From: Dioscorea cayenensis subsp. rotundata
Taxonomy: Eukaryota; Streptophyta; Magnoliopsida; Dioscoreales; Dioscoreaceae
Direction: 5' to 3'
NCBI RefSeq assembly: GCF_009730915.1
Contig: NC_052475.1
Span: 21,510,285-21,574,284 of the forward strand
Length of the DNA: 64,000 nt
The number at the start of each line of letters is the position of its first letter. Within the stretch, counting starts at the first letter, position 1. The notes below the pieces were generated by a model. The model did no database searches and was not told where the DNA came from. It was given only the letters and a program-made list of their open reading frames with translations. Shown here piece after piece: positions 1 through 18,000 of this stretch. Made by a program: the position numbers and the translations under genes.

Positions 1-577
1 TAAAAATGAAGAAACATAATACGTTAATTATAAAAACTACTTAAAAACATAATATGTTAATTTTTCATAGTATTGATTGTGAAACAAAAATAATTTTGAT
101 ATATTTGTAAAAAAATTAAAATAAACACCTATAAACATATTTTAAAAAAAAAATTCAAAAAAGACATACTATTCATGATGAAAAATAATCCAAAGAAATC
201 GGTTCCCTAGTAACTATCATGTAACTAAGATGCGGCTCATTCTTATGGTTTATAAATTTTACTTTTTATTTATTATATAATATAGAGATATATTGGTAAT
301 TACCTTGAAATATTGGTACCATTTATTCTAAAAATTATAAAATTGAGACAATCTAATAATGAAAATAAGCGGTTCTGACGCAACTACCACGGAACTAGAT
401 CCATGAAATCATCTCTCACATGTGCGTAAAAATAAAATTTACTAAACTAAAAGCAAAAAATAAATAAAAAGAGGAAATAAATACACTCACTACTCGAATG
501 AAAAGTTGTAAAAAACGGAATAAGGATAGATTGGAATACTTGAGGGTAATTTTGTCATTTCGTCACAAAGAAGCAAC
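1..577. other. AT-rich intergenic DNA upstream of RPL11
   Basis: No coding sequence or recognisable element was seen. The stretch is AT-rich with short homopolymers. It presumably includes the distal promoter of the RPL11 gene, because the likely core promoter and 5'UTR follow directly. Confidence 0.5.
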
Positions 578-582
578 TCACA

Positions 583-590
583 AAACCCTA
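583..590 (+). promoter_or_regulatory. telo-box (AAACCCTA) upstream of RPL11
   Basis: AAACCCTA lies about 125 bases upstream of the RPL11 start codon. Telo-boxes are a known, frequent promoter or leader element of plant ribosomal-protein and translation genes, so its position fits the gene. Function is inferred from position and motif only. Confidence 0.55.
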
Positions 591-624
591 GAAAAGGGTC
601 AAGCGTTCATTCTTTTATCTCTTA

Positions 625-627
<3 letters not shown>

Positions 628-670
<43 letters not shown>
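628..670. repeat. (CT)n microsatellite in the RPL11 5' leader
   Basis: About 21 uninterrupted CT dinucleotides lie in the probable 5'UTR, ending some 43 bases before the start codon. Pyrimidine-rich CT tracts near transcription starts are common in plant housekeeping genes. Read on the other strand the tract yields spurious Arg-Glu repeat ORFs. Confidence 0.9.
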
Positions 671-673
<3 letters not shown>

Positions 674-713
674 TGCTCCTCCTTCGCCGCCGTCGATCGC
701 TGGATCTCCCCCA

Positions 714-4248
<3,535 letters not shown>

Positions 4249-5784
4249 GCTTTATCAGCCTTCTTCCAATCGATTGTTCATCAGACTTCCAGTCTTTAAG
4301 TACTCGAATTTTTCAGTAATTCAAATTATTTTTCATCCGATCAGTTGTTTTCAAGTTACCTGGACTGGAATCCTTTGTCTTGCAACCATTTAAACTTTTA
4401 AATGGTTAAACTGAGTACTTTCATGGATGTGCTCTGTGTTTTGGAATTTAGGCAATGGCTGAGGGCATTGATCTTATGACTTTGCTTTGCATGTGGACAT
4501 TATTAATTCAATTCTTGACTTGGGTTTTTTGTGTCACCATTCTTCATCAACTTAATATACTTGTGCACTCACATAGGGATTTAAATTCTGTTTAGTGCAC
4601 TCATCTACGGCTCATCAACTGATGGCTAGTACAACAGTGTAGTGGAAGAAAATTCGAGCATTTCTAAGAAGTTATATTATAGAATCTAGTTTATCCTAAT
4701 TAGTATTTTTATTGGGAGTTTATTTTATGGGGTTTTGATAACCTATTGCCGAAGTTTATTGAAGGAGAGCTGTAAATATGAATTGAATATATTCTGAGTA
4801 TTATGTTGTATTGTTTTGCATTAGTGAGGAAAGATAATATATTTAAACCGGAACAATTATAATTCTATTTTTTTAAAAAAATATAGGTTTACCCAGGCAA
4901 TGAGTTTCCCTTTCTTCTCCGGCGACAAGTTCTCTTTTCTTTTCTGGCAACGAGTAAACTTGTCATGGGAAAGCAGAAAAAAAATGAAAGAATTTCAATT
5001 CGTGGACAAATAAGTAATAAATTATTTAAATTATTTTTTTTCCCAAAATTGGTGAATTTAATGTTTAAATTTTTTTTAGACGATAACTTTTAAATTACTA
5101 TAATAAATAGGTAAACAATTTTATTTTTCTTGATAGTGATTTTAAGTAATGAGCTAATTTAATATTCCTCATTTATGAACAGATATGTAATTTCATTATT
5201 TTAAAATGAACAAGAACAACACAAAAATTGTTGAGGATATTGCTGTCATTTCAAATAAAAGTAAAAGCCCATATAATACCCTAAAACAAATCCCTTTAAC
5301 CAATTATTTATATCTCAAAATTTATCAAGCACAAAACCTGTCAATGTTTTTCCCTCTTCCTGTAAAAAGTAAAAACCTCTGTCATAACAAAAAGAGCTCC
5401 AGTTAGGCCATTCCAATTCTTAATTCCATTCTGAAATTTCTATTTTAACAGCAGATATAAGAACAATAACAACCAGAATTCTTTATGTACAACCGTGTTT
5501 TTCTCTATATTACAATATGACAATGGAAAAGAAACAACAAACAATACACTTCCCACCCATGGCTATAATAAAATCCTTATACCGAGTTTTATATGAAAAA
5601 CACTCAAAAGAAGCCTTGTGCAATCAAGATGTGTAGAAGCCGCGTGCAAAACTGATGCGAGGATGAGATCCACCCGTTGCTGCTTCAATTGATCTTAGGG
5701 CACAGACCTTAAAGGACGAAACTTTGAACTATGATTCTTCATAACTGGTGTATGATGCACTGTACTTTGAACACAGTTGTTGTC
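4249..5784. other. Shared 3' region between convergent RPL11 and RING-CH genes
   Basis: Holds the 3'UTR of RPL11 (plus strand) and, towards 5.5-5.78 kb, the 3'UTR of the RING-CH gene (minus strand). The middle is AT-rich. Short ORFs here show no family resemblance. No mobile element was recognised. Confidence 0.5.
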
Positions 5785-8700
5785 TTAGAATACATTAACT
5801 CGAAAAAACCATGGAAGAATGAAAGCTATGACCAGACAAGCCATCAAGAAATTACAGAACGGTTGGCTTCTCCAACAACTGCTCCTCTCAGATGAGTTTC
5901 TTCGTCTATTGTTGCCTACTATTCTCCTCTCATGCCACTCTTCCATGAAAGTTATGTCCTCTTCGCCATTGACGTTCTTTGCATTTGACCCGCAGATCTC
6001 ACAACACCTACATTACAGCAAAATGCCAGGACAGATTTACAAATCACTGTTGAAATTTAAGAATGAATTGTTGGCTAATGTCTGATAATCACATTTACTA
6101 TAAGCTGTTTATCAGAAGAGGACGTGTTGTGCACATAGTGAGACAGGAGACAATTTGAAACTTAGAAAATCTAGAAGGAAACAAATAAATGCATCCTAGG
6201 CATACATGCATAGAAGTGAAAGGAGACTATTGCTGGAGAAATATGTGGCAAAAAATGTGATCTACTATGAAAATGATTGACAACATTGTCCAGCAAAGTT
6301 GCATCTGCATATCAATAGTTCCAACTTAACTAGAAAAATGTTTACTCCCAGCAATGAGCAAGCACATGTGATAATACCATGTTTCCTATGCACACTGCAT
6401 TTGTTGCTTGACAAAGAGCAGCATGTATAGGCTTTTAATTAAGCCAGTCAATTTGGTAAACCGATCCTTGTTAATGACAGTTATATCAAACTAAAAGTGA
6501 CAGTATGCAACCTTTAAAAAAGATAAATTAACAAATAAATAAAAATCGATAACATATACAAGTGGAAACAGAAAAAAAAAAAGTCCAATATTCTTAAAAA
6601 TACTCCAAACTAACTTGTGGAGACAATCTAAGATGCTACTGGTAAGGTAAGGAGTTTCAAAAAAGGGCTTTCGTCAGAAGGGAAAATTCACCATGAAATC
6701 GTAAGCTCGATACTGAAATACTAAGATATGAAAAATGGTGAAGAGATTGATCATGCTCCTTTAAGATGATATCTGAGGAAAATTATTTCACAAACACACA
6801 ACATTCAATATTATTGTAGCAGCAGCAGAACAGTAATTCCAGTAGTGATGTAACATAAAATGTGTAAGGCGTAATAAAAAGTGTTTCAGCCCCATCACGA
6901 TGGGCACACAAATCACACTTGATTGCTTGGATAAAAATATTCTGCACAAATGGAAAAATGGAAATAAATTCAAAAGGTTAAGCTGAATGTTTGCATCTTA
7001 TAGTGACCCATCCTATCTCAGTTTTTCACATATTTCTTCTTCACCTTCTCACCCTTACAGGCATTTTCTTTTAAACCTTTTGCCAAATATCCTTTTTCAA
7101 GGTTTAAGTTTAACCTAAGCAATCATACAATAACTATCAATGACTACTAATTTCAACATTCCAATAACCTCCCAAGGTAAATGCATTAACAACCAAATAA
7201 TCCTGAGAGCTACAGATCAGTTTTCATTATTTATTACTTTTTGCAGAGATTGACAATCTAATCAGATATGTTCCACAACAAAAACTCCAAAAGATGAAAA
7301 CTTAAAGTAGCTTGAGTTTGCTTGGAAACATCTTTCAATGTTTGAAGAAAACAGCTAATAATACGCTTCTACCCTTAACAATTAATAACAAAAGGAGAAA
7401 ATTGGAGGGGCAAGACAAGAAGTGGCAGCCGGGTAGGCATGTATGGAATTGTTTTTTTTTTCCGCACATGCAACCATGTGAGAAACTAGTTCCACTCAAG
7501 AAAAAAGTGATAAAGCAAATGCAACAAACTTTACTTGGAAATCAAACACAACTTGCAACGCAAAGATGAAAAACAAAGTACTTCAAGCATTAATTGCCCA
7601 TCTTTCACACACATATATAGGAATAGGAGCAGGTTCCGCTAATTAAGTAACATTGAGAATAAATTAGGGCCCAATACTCAAATCCATAACAAAAGATGAT
7701 CTCTAGAACTTGTGAAGTACAGACACAGACAGATTGCAAGAGACCTTGTAGAACCTCAGAATTTCAAATACATACACGCACACATACACATATACATATA
7801 CACCTGCAAATTTTTTCATCGCTTCAGAATAAAACCAAGCTGCCAAAACTATTGAAACTCAGAAGGAAAAAGCCAGAAGGGGATAATAATCCTTTGAAGG
7901 ATATATTGAAATACTTCTGAACTGATCCTAAGACCAAAGATACGGATCATGGACATTGGTTTCCAGAATAACTACAAAACTAGTACTTGTCAAAGGACAA
8001 AGACTGAGGATGCAACTATATGACAGGAAAATCCTATCATAGATTTTAAGTCTTCCGATACAAGACAAATTTTACAGACCATCTAGCAACTTAAACAATT
8101 ATCGGAAACCATTCTCCATTATACATATAGTCAATGTTAGTGTTACATCCTTGGTAGTTGGTGCCATTCATTCATGTCAATTACATAATTTGATGAGTCA
8201 AAATTCAACGAACCCAAGTTCCATCTTCATTTGGAGAACAAGACAGACGCTTCTTAAGGTTGAAAGTCAAGTATGAAATATGAAGGAAAATAAAAGTCAA
8301 CATTCTTTTACTTTTTATTTATTTATTTTATTATTATTTTTTTTTGGAAGTATAATACTCAGATGTGGTCAAACCAGTAATTACCAAGATTCACAAGGTT
8401 CATAATTTCTTTTAACAAAAGACATGACTTTCTTGGATCTTCTGGAGGTTTTAAACCAGAGTAGCAGGAATATTCTACAAAACACCAAACTCCTGAAGTC
8501 AACTCCAGCAGAAATTTTCTTTTCTTATTATTATTACTCCTTCCCGTAAATCAGAAAGCTGTATAATCCCAAAACTATATTGCATTCGCTCTTAACAACC
8601 AATCAAGCAAACACTTCCAGAGAAAAGAATGCACTCCTTAAATGAAAGAAGAAAATGATTTCATAATTAAACGATAATTTTCTTAAATTACTAATAAGCC

Positions 8701-9684
8701 ATCAATCAAACTAGCTACTTCAGTTATAAAACATTGAAAAACCATGGTTAAATCAAAATCAAATGGACTACAAAATAACCTATATTTTCTTAACTTGTCA
8801 AGAGATTGAAGAACAAAATAACGCAGTCAAAACATTTGTATGCCCATCTTTTCTAGTTATAGCTCCTGTTGAAGCCCAACATCATTTTGCTTGCAGAAAT
8901 CTAGTCAAGTTCACAAGGTCTATGGCATTAGCTAATCTGGAATGTTAGACATTGATTGTCCATTCACAATAGCAGCACACAAGAACAATAAACACTCCAA
9001 AGCAACAGACTTTCTCACCCAAAAAAAAAAATCGGTAGAACACTAAAGTTCTGGCCATGAAGTCACAAAAAACCTTTCTCAAACTTCAAATCATTACCTT
9101 TCTTCAACAAAGACCTCTCCCGGCTACTTTTCAATGCTTCTATTCCTCTAAAACATTCACCAACAATTGAAAGGTCTAAACTAAAATTCCAATAAATCCA
9201 AACAGTAAGAATCCTAAGAATATAGAACATTCAGAAAAAAGAAAAAAAAACTAAACAAACATCAGATAAATCAAGTATCGAACATTGATGCCTCCTTTGA
9301 AGATCTAACCGAATCAAATTAGAGAATGCGCATAAGAACAGTGAAGATAAAGAACGATGAGAAGTACCTGTTGCCCTTGACCCGGAACCAGGCCTCCGCG
9401 CAATGCCGATGAGCGATCCCGAGCTCGCCGCGGCACCCACACCCAAGCTGTATCAACTCGGACCCCTCCGGCGCTCCACCGCAACTTTCAGAGCTCCGAT
9501 CCGGGCTCAGGTGGCAGATCCGGCAAACCTTCTCATCCTCGGGGTCAGAGTCCCCGCCATCGCCGATGCCTCCGCCGCACTTCACATCTATCACCACGCA
9601 CGCCTCCCCCTTCTCATTCTTCACCTCCTTCGGCTCGTCGGAGGGCAGCGCCGGGACGGCGGCGGTATCGGCCGGCGTGGGCAT
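5785..9684 (-). CDS. RING-CH (MARCH-type) zinc finger membrane protein, probable E3 ubiquitin ligase
   Basis: Exons (minus strand): 9684-9368 and 6007-5785, 540 nt, 179 aa. Exon 1 is GC-rich and encodes an acidic, Gly/Asp-rich N-terminus, then most of a C4HC3 RING-CH domain: C54-x2-C57, C82-x-C84, H92-x2-C95. Exon 2 supplies the last zinc pair (C108-x2-C111), so the intron splits the domain; the join reads VKGNR-CCEICG as in plant homologues. The C-terminus has one hydrophobic segment (about residues 157-174, CNFLMACLVIAFILPWFF), predicting a tail-anchored membrane protein. RING-CH proteins transfer ubiquitin from an E2 to membrane-associated targets. The target cannot be told from sequence. 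The single intron (6008-9367) is 3.36 kb. The start is the first in-frame ATG of the open exon. Confidence 0.88.
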
Positions 9685-12037
9685 CGCTTCACCGCATCGA
9701 ACTGGAGGGAAGCCGTGCTGCTTACGAACCGAAGGTCCCCAAAACTACTAAAATTTATTAAATATATGTGAAATTACTGTTTAAATTACTAATAAGTGCT
9801 TGGAAATTAATGGGACCTATTCGTAATTTCACTTGAAAGGGCAGAATGGGAAACTGAATATGATGACCCTCATGAAGACAAGACATCATTGGTTTAGTAA
9901 AAAAAGGATTTTATTTTATAATTTTATATTTTTCAGAGAAATCTTTGGGAAGATATTTTATTGTAGATATATATATATATACATTTTTTTAATTATAAAA
10001 ATTAATTTTGAAACCCTGATTTACGTATGTTAATCTGTGTGCAATTTTTTATGGGCGAAGAGAGAGTTTTTCTTATTTATTTTTATTTTCCATTAGTTAT
10101 ATATATATTATTATAAATTACAAAAAATTGAGGAAAACTTATTGAAAATCAACCAAACCTTTAAATTTACATATATAATAATATTATTTAGCTTCTCATG
10201 ATTCCTTTTTGCCAAGTGTGTCTTTGAATGCCTCCTTGCTTGTCAGAGAGATTCTTTTCTCATGCTCTTCATATAAACATTGTCTTTTTTGTTCCCTACC
10301 TCATCATCTTCTTGGCCAGCATCTGACGTGAGAAAATAACTCTTAAATTCCTTTTTTTTTTTTTCTTAAAGTAAACTTTAAAATAAAGTTATTGGTCTCA
10401 GCTTTTTCTCTCAAATGCAATTACAAAACCAACAAATTATTGGCTTATTGATTTCATATCTCTTGTGTAAAATATTTTTATTTTTATTAAAAAAAAATTA
10501 AATAGGATTTATTTAAGGTGAGAGCACAAATTAATTAAAAAATTAATTCCTCGTCTATACACTCTCAAACGATTTGTTCATTTTATCGGGTCCATATATA
10601 TTATTTATTTATTTCCTTCATGCTATATTTTTCAAGTTTTATTTTCCTGTTCATATATTTATATATATATATAGTTGTACCTCAAAGACTTTTTTATTCT
10701 GTGTGGGGTAAGTGATTGCCCTTCAATATTATTGATTTAACAGGAAAAATGAATGGAGAAGTCAAATGGTAAAAAAGAATGAATAAACAAACATAATTTA
10801 TGTACCTGCAATTCTTTTTTCTGCTATTTTTTTTAGAATTTTTTTTAAAAAAAATTGCAAAAGTACTAAAAAAATATTTTATTTTGCAAATTTTGCATGT
10901 TCCTTCCTGGCATTCCCTGTTGTTTTCTAAAAGGTGGCAGCTGCAAAGAAATCAAGGGAACCTTTTTCCATGCTTCAAATACTAACAAATGCATACTTGC
11001 AAGCATATATACATATAAATTTCATGCTTTTGGTTAGTTTGAGCTGGATTATATAAAATAATAATAATATATGGAGAGAAAAAAATAGATTAAGTAGTTG
11101 TCATCCTGTTCCATTTGCTAAGTTTTGCTCTACTTTATAACATTCTTTTTTCTTGTTTATGTTCATGGAATCTTGTATTATGAAGGAGACAAGATCACAG
11201 TTTGGTTGTGCATTATTGGTTCCTGCATGAAGCCATAAGTAAGCGAACAAAGAAGAGGTTACACACTAACACTGTAAATGGTCATGCTTCACTGTTTTTG
11301 GATGCTTTCTCTTATTATCAAATAAAAATATCTTCTTCTTTTCCTCTTCCAAAGCTAGAAAATATTAAGCCTTGGTTTTCTTAACATTTTTTAACAAAAA
11401 AAAAAAAAAATAGAAAAATGTCCAATTATGAAATGTCTTTACTGAAAAATTTAAATAAATGATACAATTATGAAGACTCACTCATGCTCTGAGAATAAAT
11501 TGATGAATGCTTTATTTATTATTGCAAGCTATGATTCAACCAGTAGATTGCAACAAATCATGTCCCTAGGGTTTGGATTCTCAGACATTTATGGCTGGTA
11601 GTTATAACACAACATGATCTTTCAAATCAAACTTCACAAACTAAAGTTCCTGTCAAGAAACATTTACACAAAGGAACAGCTTCAAAGCATCATTAAATCT
11701 GCTCTACAACAAACAGTAGACCTGCTAAATTTAAAATAGAAAAGAAACAAAACATATAACCAACAACAATACATCACTGCAGCTGAAATTCGTAAGCCGA
11801 TTTTCTCACCGTGACCAAACATTTGAAGCTTTCTTACCAAATTGATCCCGTCTGTAAACATGGACCGGTTTGAAATTTGGTCGGTCGAGAGATGAGGAAA
11901 TCTGCTGAAAAACCAGCTGCCTGCAAGTTAAGCTTCAACAAGTGAAGGCTTATCACTTGCTAGATTTTAACGGCACGAAGAACAGGAAATGCCCTCGCCT
12001 TAGATTACAATAAATCAAGAACAATAGTGCTAATTAC
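9685..12037. other. Intergenic region: RING-CH promoter and GSK3 3' flank
   Basis: AT-rich DNA between two minus-strand genes. The part near 9.7-10 kb should hold the RING-CH promoter. The part near 11.5-12.0 kb is probably the GSK3 3'UTR. AT dinucleotide runs lie at about 9967-9980 and 10663-10672. No coding region or transposon boundary was recognised. Confidence 0.45.
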
Positions 12038-15000
12038 TTAGGTTCCGGCAGGGTGTACAAAACCAAGACCAGCCTGTCGCCTTATATGCTCAGGAATAAG
12101 TTTGTTGATCAACTCTGGTGAAGCACCTGCTAACTGTAAAGAAGAAAAGGTGGCCATATAAGCACAAAGTTTTCAAACAAAAGGACATCTATTATGTACA
12201 TAAATTTAATATCACTGGAAACATTGTTCTACAGTAGACAGTGCATAATGGACAACGTTTTTTCCTTTAAAGTAGACAGACATGTCAAACATAGACCAAA
12301 TTATGGGCTAACAATTTGTATCACACCAACTCCGAAAAAAGACAGATTTGGTTGTTTGAAGAAAAAGCACAAATGAATCACTGTTTGCATACGATGATAG
12401 CTTAAATGCAAATAATTTCCTCTAAATGTCATCATCACACAAATAGCTATAGAAGACCTGAATATTTGCATAAATCCAACATTAAACATAGGAAAAACAG
12501 ATAAGTGCAAAATTAATCGAAATGCTTCTGCTCCTAAAACCCTTGCTAATCATTTCTGAGATATTTTAAACCCATATATTAACTCAACATCTGCCCCCTC
12601 AACTATGTTACCATCAGTGAAGATGAAAGGGGTAATGGTACAGATACTAGGAGCATGTAAGGCTATAGAACAATCACAAACTTTGTATAAACAATCATAT
12701 TAAATGTATACGTTGGCGAAGGTATACGGAAAAATCCTTCACAGAATACTGTACAAGTAAAGTGTTCAAGGATAGCAGGTTTCAACAGTTATACAAAAAC
12801 AAACTAAACACAATGCGGCATCAAAACCCTAAGACAGTAATCACACAAAAAGATGGAGAACAACTTACTTCTTCTTTAAAATTAAAAAGTGGTGGCAAAG
12901 GGCGTCCATTGGGCAAACGTGCATGGGGCTCTCGAAGCTCATCGAAGAAAGGATGGGCACAAGCCTCAAGCTGCAAAGACATCCACATTAAGCACAAAGA
13001 CAAATTCAATTCTCATATTTGAATAATTATCCATGACCCATAACCTAATTTCTCATCATTCATTGGCAAACATGTCAAAGATAAGCTCCCCCAAACCTTT
13101 TTGTTACACATCAAAACCCTCCTAACTGTAATTTTAAATGCCATCATTATAACAAGATTGGCATTCTAAATGGAGTAAAAGAGAACCGAGCAAATGAATA
13201 ACATAATGATCTAACTTGGATAATCAAAGAGAAGTTTCCTGAACCTTTTTGTTACACATCAAAAGTCTCCCTACTGTAACCTTAATTGATATCACTATAA
13301 CAAGGTTGCCATTCTATACAGTAAAAGACATTCCAGAAAATGCAGAAGAGAACATCATTCACACCTTAACATGACTATCAAAATTAAAACGAAAATGGGC
13401 CCCAAGCTGGAACTATTTTATGCTCATGAGAGAGCACAAGGCTATAAAAACATTTTTGTTACAATCGACTTTTTCTAACATCCAATTTTAAGTCATGCTG
13501 TGGAAAACCCAAAATATTGGGCATCACTAGAGGATGCTTTCTGCTCAGCTGCCATTAAACCAATAGAGGAAGAAATTTAGGGTCGAATACCTAAAATTTG
13601 AAAGCATGCATATAACGCCTGATTCAGCAGATGTGAGAATATATAAGGTAGAGCACCATACGATCAGATATATCCCTTTTAAAAGCCAAAGCATTGAGAA
13701 TCTTTATAAATCATAAGAGCATGCCATAAGAAGCTTTTAACATCAAGGAATATGCACACAAACACCACGCACGAGGAAAGGAAACCAAGTTCCTATTTGA
13801 GGCTAAATATGCAGAGGGTCTGAAAGCAAACTGGAATCACAAAATGCTTGTCCTAAAGGCTTCAAATATGGCTAATAATTTGAGGAAAAATAGGAATATG
13901 ACCACTAACAGAACATTTCTAGTAAAACTAAAATGCAGCAGCGGGAAGCATTGAAGACTAATTAAGGATTACCGCACTGCAGCGAAGGCTTGGCGAATAC
14001 TGAAGAAGCCTGGATGTAAGATCTATTGCTTCTGGCGGCATACGCTTGTGGAAAACCTGAAACAAAATTAGCACCATTAATCAGACAAACCACACTGAAA
14101 TAATTTGGCCTGGTAAAAGTTGATCTCATAAATTGTCTTTGAAAAATCTTCCAAAATATGCGAGACTAGATTATAGTTTCCAAAACTCAATGAAATGTAA
14201 ATCCACTGAAAGCTGATTGCATAAAAATCTTTAAATAATTTGGCCTGGTAAAAGTTGATCTCATAAATTGTCTTTAAAAACTCTTTCAATATATGTGAGA
14301 CTATATCATAGTTTCCAAAACTCAATGAAATGTAAATCCACTGAAAGCTGGTTGCATAAAAATCTTAATAATTTTGAAGAAAAGAAGATATGCAAGCATA
14401 CTGCTCACCTTACTTCACAACATTACATAAAAAATTTAAGTTCAACATTACACATTAACAAAATGCAAATGTAAGATGTTAACACTTGCACCCATTCGAT
14501 TGATTGCCATGAATACAGATGCTGGCGCTTTACATGGACATCACCAGATATATAGAGAAAGTTTAAAACAAGATATCATGACCAAAAATCATGTGGGAAA
14601 CATATATGAACAGATTCAGAGAGAAGCACACACATCCATTCCTGGTCATCACAATCCATGTGGTTTAATGCACTTCTAACACGCAGTTGAAAGTTTTTTA
14701 TCCGAAAAAATTAAGCATTTAAGATTATACACCTATACTTAATGTGGCTTAATTGGTCATTTTTATCTCGTCATAACCACATATTATTTAAAGAAAAAAA
14801 CCTAACCATAAGGATGCGTACAAGTGACATAATTTCATTTGGTTGTTTATATCTTGTTTCTTCTTGTGGCTGCAATATATGCTTTGTTACTTGTTATTCA
14901 TTAATCTGTGTCTCCTAGATATAGAATATAAAATATAAAATATAAAATATGGCAGCTAAGGTGTTTGGAGAATTCTCAACAAATGAAAAGATGAAAGATT

Positions 15001-18000
15001 TTTGTATAGAAAAAAAGCATGCTTCCATGAATTTTCTCACTACTTGGTACCATTTCCTTTTACATATCTTCTCTACAAGGGCATCCATAATTTGGAATGC
15101 CTCCATACATGGGCATGAGTTTTCAGGCCCATACATGCGGACAAGCCTACCTAAAGTACAAGTGCCACTTCAAGGACTACTAGTGACTTTAAACCAATCA
15201 AATACTACAATAGAAGTTATGAGGTAAAGAGGCAAATGAAATGCTTGCCTTGTGCCAAGGGTGAGCTTTTATTTGTGGAAATCTGAATTCTGTATAGTTC
15301 GGGTTCATACAACGAATTTCCTCCCTTGTTGGAGTGCCAAGAACCTGTGAGCAGCAATCTCACTTACAAACCGAACACTGTTAAAAGCAAAAAACTATTG
15401 AAAGCTAAGAAAAATTAGTTTACCCTGATTATCTCAACAAGCTGATCTACTGCACTTTCACCTGGAAACAGAGGCTAAAGGGGAAAAAATAAAAAAGGAT
15501 AAGTAAATGACTTGAGACCAGACTAATACAAGCAATTGAAATAATTCCAAAATGTGCAGCTTCAGAATATTTTAACAAAAAATAATTGCTGACCTGACCG
15601 AGAAGCAATTCAGCAAGTACACAACCTGCTGACCATATATCAATTGTTTCTGTATATTCTGACGCACCAAATATGAGTTCTGGAGCTCGATAAAAGCGAG
15701 AACATATGTAAGAAATATTTGCTTCACCCTTGACCTGATATCAGAATTTTATTACATTAGACAAGTGAATAGGCTATAAAATACCACATAAAATTTAAAG
15801 CATGAGCATAAGAAGTAAAAAAGTGCGTTGATTGTTAAAATGCTCATTGCTCATAAAGACACAAACAATATTTGTTTCAAGAGCAAGGGCTTAACTTTAG
15901 CAGAAATTTTTCATGGCATGCTGGGATGCTAATGTACAAAAACTAAAGACACACAGGCTTGTAAGGTACAAATTCATTTAACTTTGTTACAGCAATAAAA
16001 ATCTGATCATGTTCTCCAGATTGTTCCATAAAAATTTGATCATGCGCTCCAAACTGTGTAACAAAATACTTGACCTCGATACATGACTAAGGTCGGGGCC
16101 TCAGGAACTTTGGTAAAAATTGTGTGCTCCATACCATTAAAATTTTATCTAAGCAAGTATAAAAATAGCAATGGCACACATTACCATGTAAGCTTTTTCG
16201 GTTTGGAATAATAACTAATAATGTCATAACTTTTGAAGCCAAGTATAACGAATGCAAATGGAATTTTCCTCAACATTAAGATAAACATTCTCTTAAAAAT
16301 TCACGAAGATGTGTGTTTTAGGGCTACATCAAAGACAACCACAAAAGAGCTTATTATATGCCATATAGAGAAATGAATACAACTCCTCACATGCCAATAA
16401 ATGGTCTTGAATCACAGTATGAAAAATGACATGAAAAAAGACATACCAGAATTTTAGCACTTCCAAAATCACAAAGCTTGACTTGATGGGTCAGAGGATC
16501 CACCTGTCAAACACCAATTTAGAGATTGGAAAAGATGTAAACAGAAATATTGAAATTCAAGATAGTCTTAAAAGCATGTGTTAAATATATAATAACACAA
16601 AAGAGGCGCTATAAAATACCAGAAGATTTTGTGGCTTCACATCCCTATGACAAACTCCAGGAACTGTATGTATATAAGCCAAGCCTCTGAACATCTGCAC
16701 AGTAAAATAGAGGCAATGCCATGTTCAGAACAATCCACACCACACAAGATTTGAATGGGTCCAAGAAAATCAGACCTGGTATGTATATAGCTTCACATAG
16801 ATTAGAGGCATATTCTGGTTCACATTGCAGAAATGCTTTAGAACCCGATATAAGGTCTCAGGCACAAACTCCATCACCAGGTTAAGAAACAGTTCATCTC
16901 TGTTTGTTGTGGAAAAGAAATAATGCTTCAAAGAAACCACATTAGGATGATCCATAGACCGCATCAATTGCAGCTCCCGGTTCCTGTATCGTTTGTCCTG
17001 AAGAACCTTCTTTATGGCAACAGTTTCTCCAGTCTCCAAGCATTTTGCCTACAAACAAGCAACTTAAACTTAGTATTGAGCGCAAAGCAACAACATGATT
17101 CCAAAATTGTCAATACAGTTAACTAAACCTGAAAGACAATGCCAAATGTTCCAGTCCCGACCACGCGCTCAGCCATATAACTGATTGTCTGTGTGGTCAG
17201 CAAAAAAGCAATCAACACTTGGTTAATCAGCATTTATAATGAATCAGCCTCATAACAGGAAGTGATTATCAAAACAGCTCACCCTCTTAGGTTCGCCATT
17301 CTTGCCACCAATTGTAGTCGAAATAATATGGCCAGTGACAGGACCGCTACTATCAACAGAAGACATATCCTGCAACCATAAGTTCCAGAGGAAACCAACC
17401 AAATCAAAATCAAAATTGCAGCAGAAATAATACCACAATCATGCAAGACATCACATACAATGATCCAAGGACAAATTAGAAAGAGATGAATGCTTGGGGA
17501 GAAAAATAACTTGCAAGAAATGTAAGGAAGAACAGAACAAGACTGGAAAAAAAAAAACCCACTGAACAATAGCAACAGTGAGTCAAAAGGGATAAAATTG
17601 ACATCCGAACTCTCAAGCAATCAGAAGAAGCTGTCGATTGCAAGAGAAATCATACAATTATGTGATTCAAACAAAACCGCGAGAAACTCAAGCACACCAG
17701 CAACTGAAGATCAAACAAAACCCTAAAATGCAAAATTTCTGAAAAAAATTTAAGAGTTCCAAATCATATCGAAGCATAGATCTAACAATACCACCATGAA
17801 TAGACCTTCAAAACTAAATCAGGGACTACATCACTCAATTACAAGATAAACTTTAAACAACTCCCCAAAAATGGAAACCAAATGATCCAAATCAATGGAA
17901 TCACTACTAAAATAAAGGAAAAAACAAAATCAACAAAGAAGATCCCAAAAAATGTTAAGGAAAAAACTCCATAATTAGATAAACACACAAAAAAAAAAAA

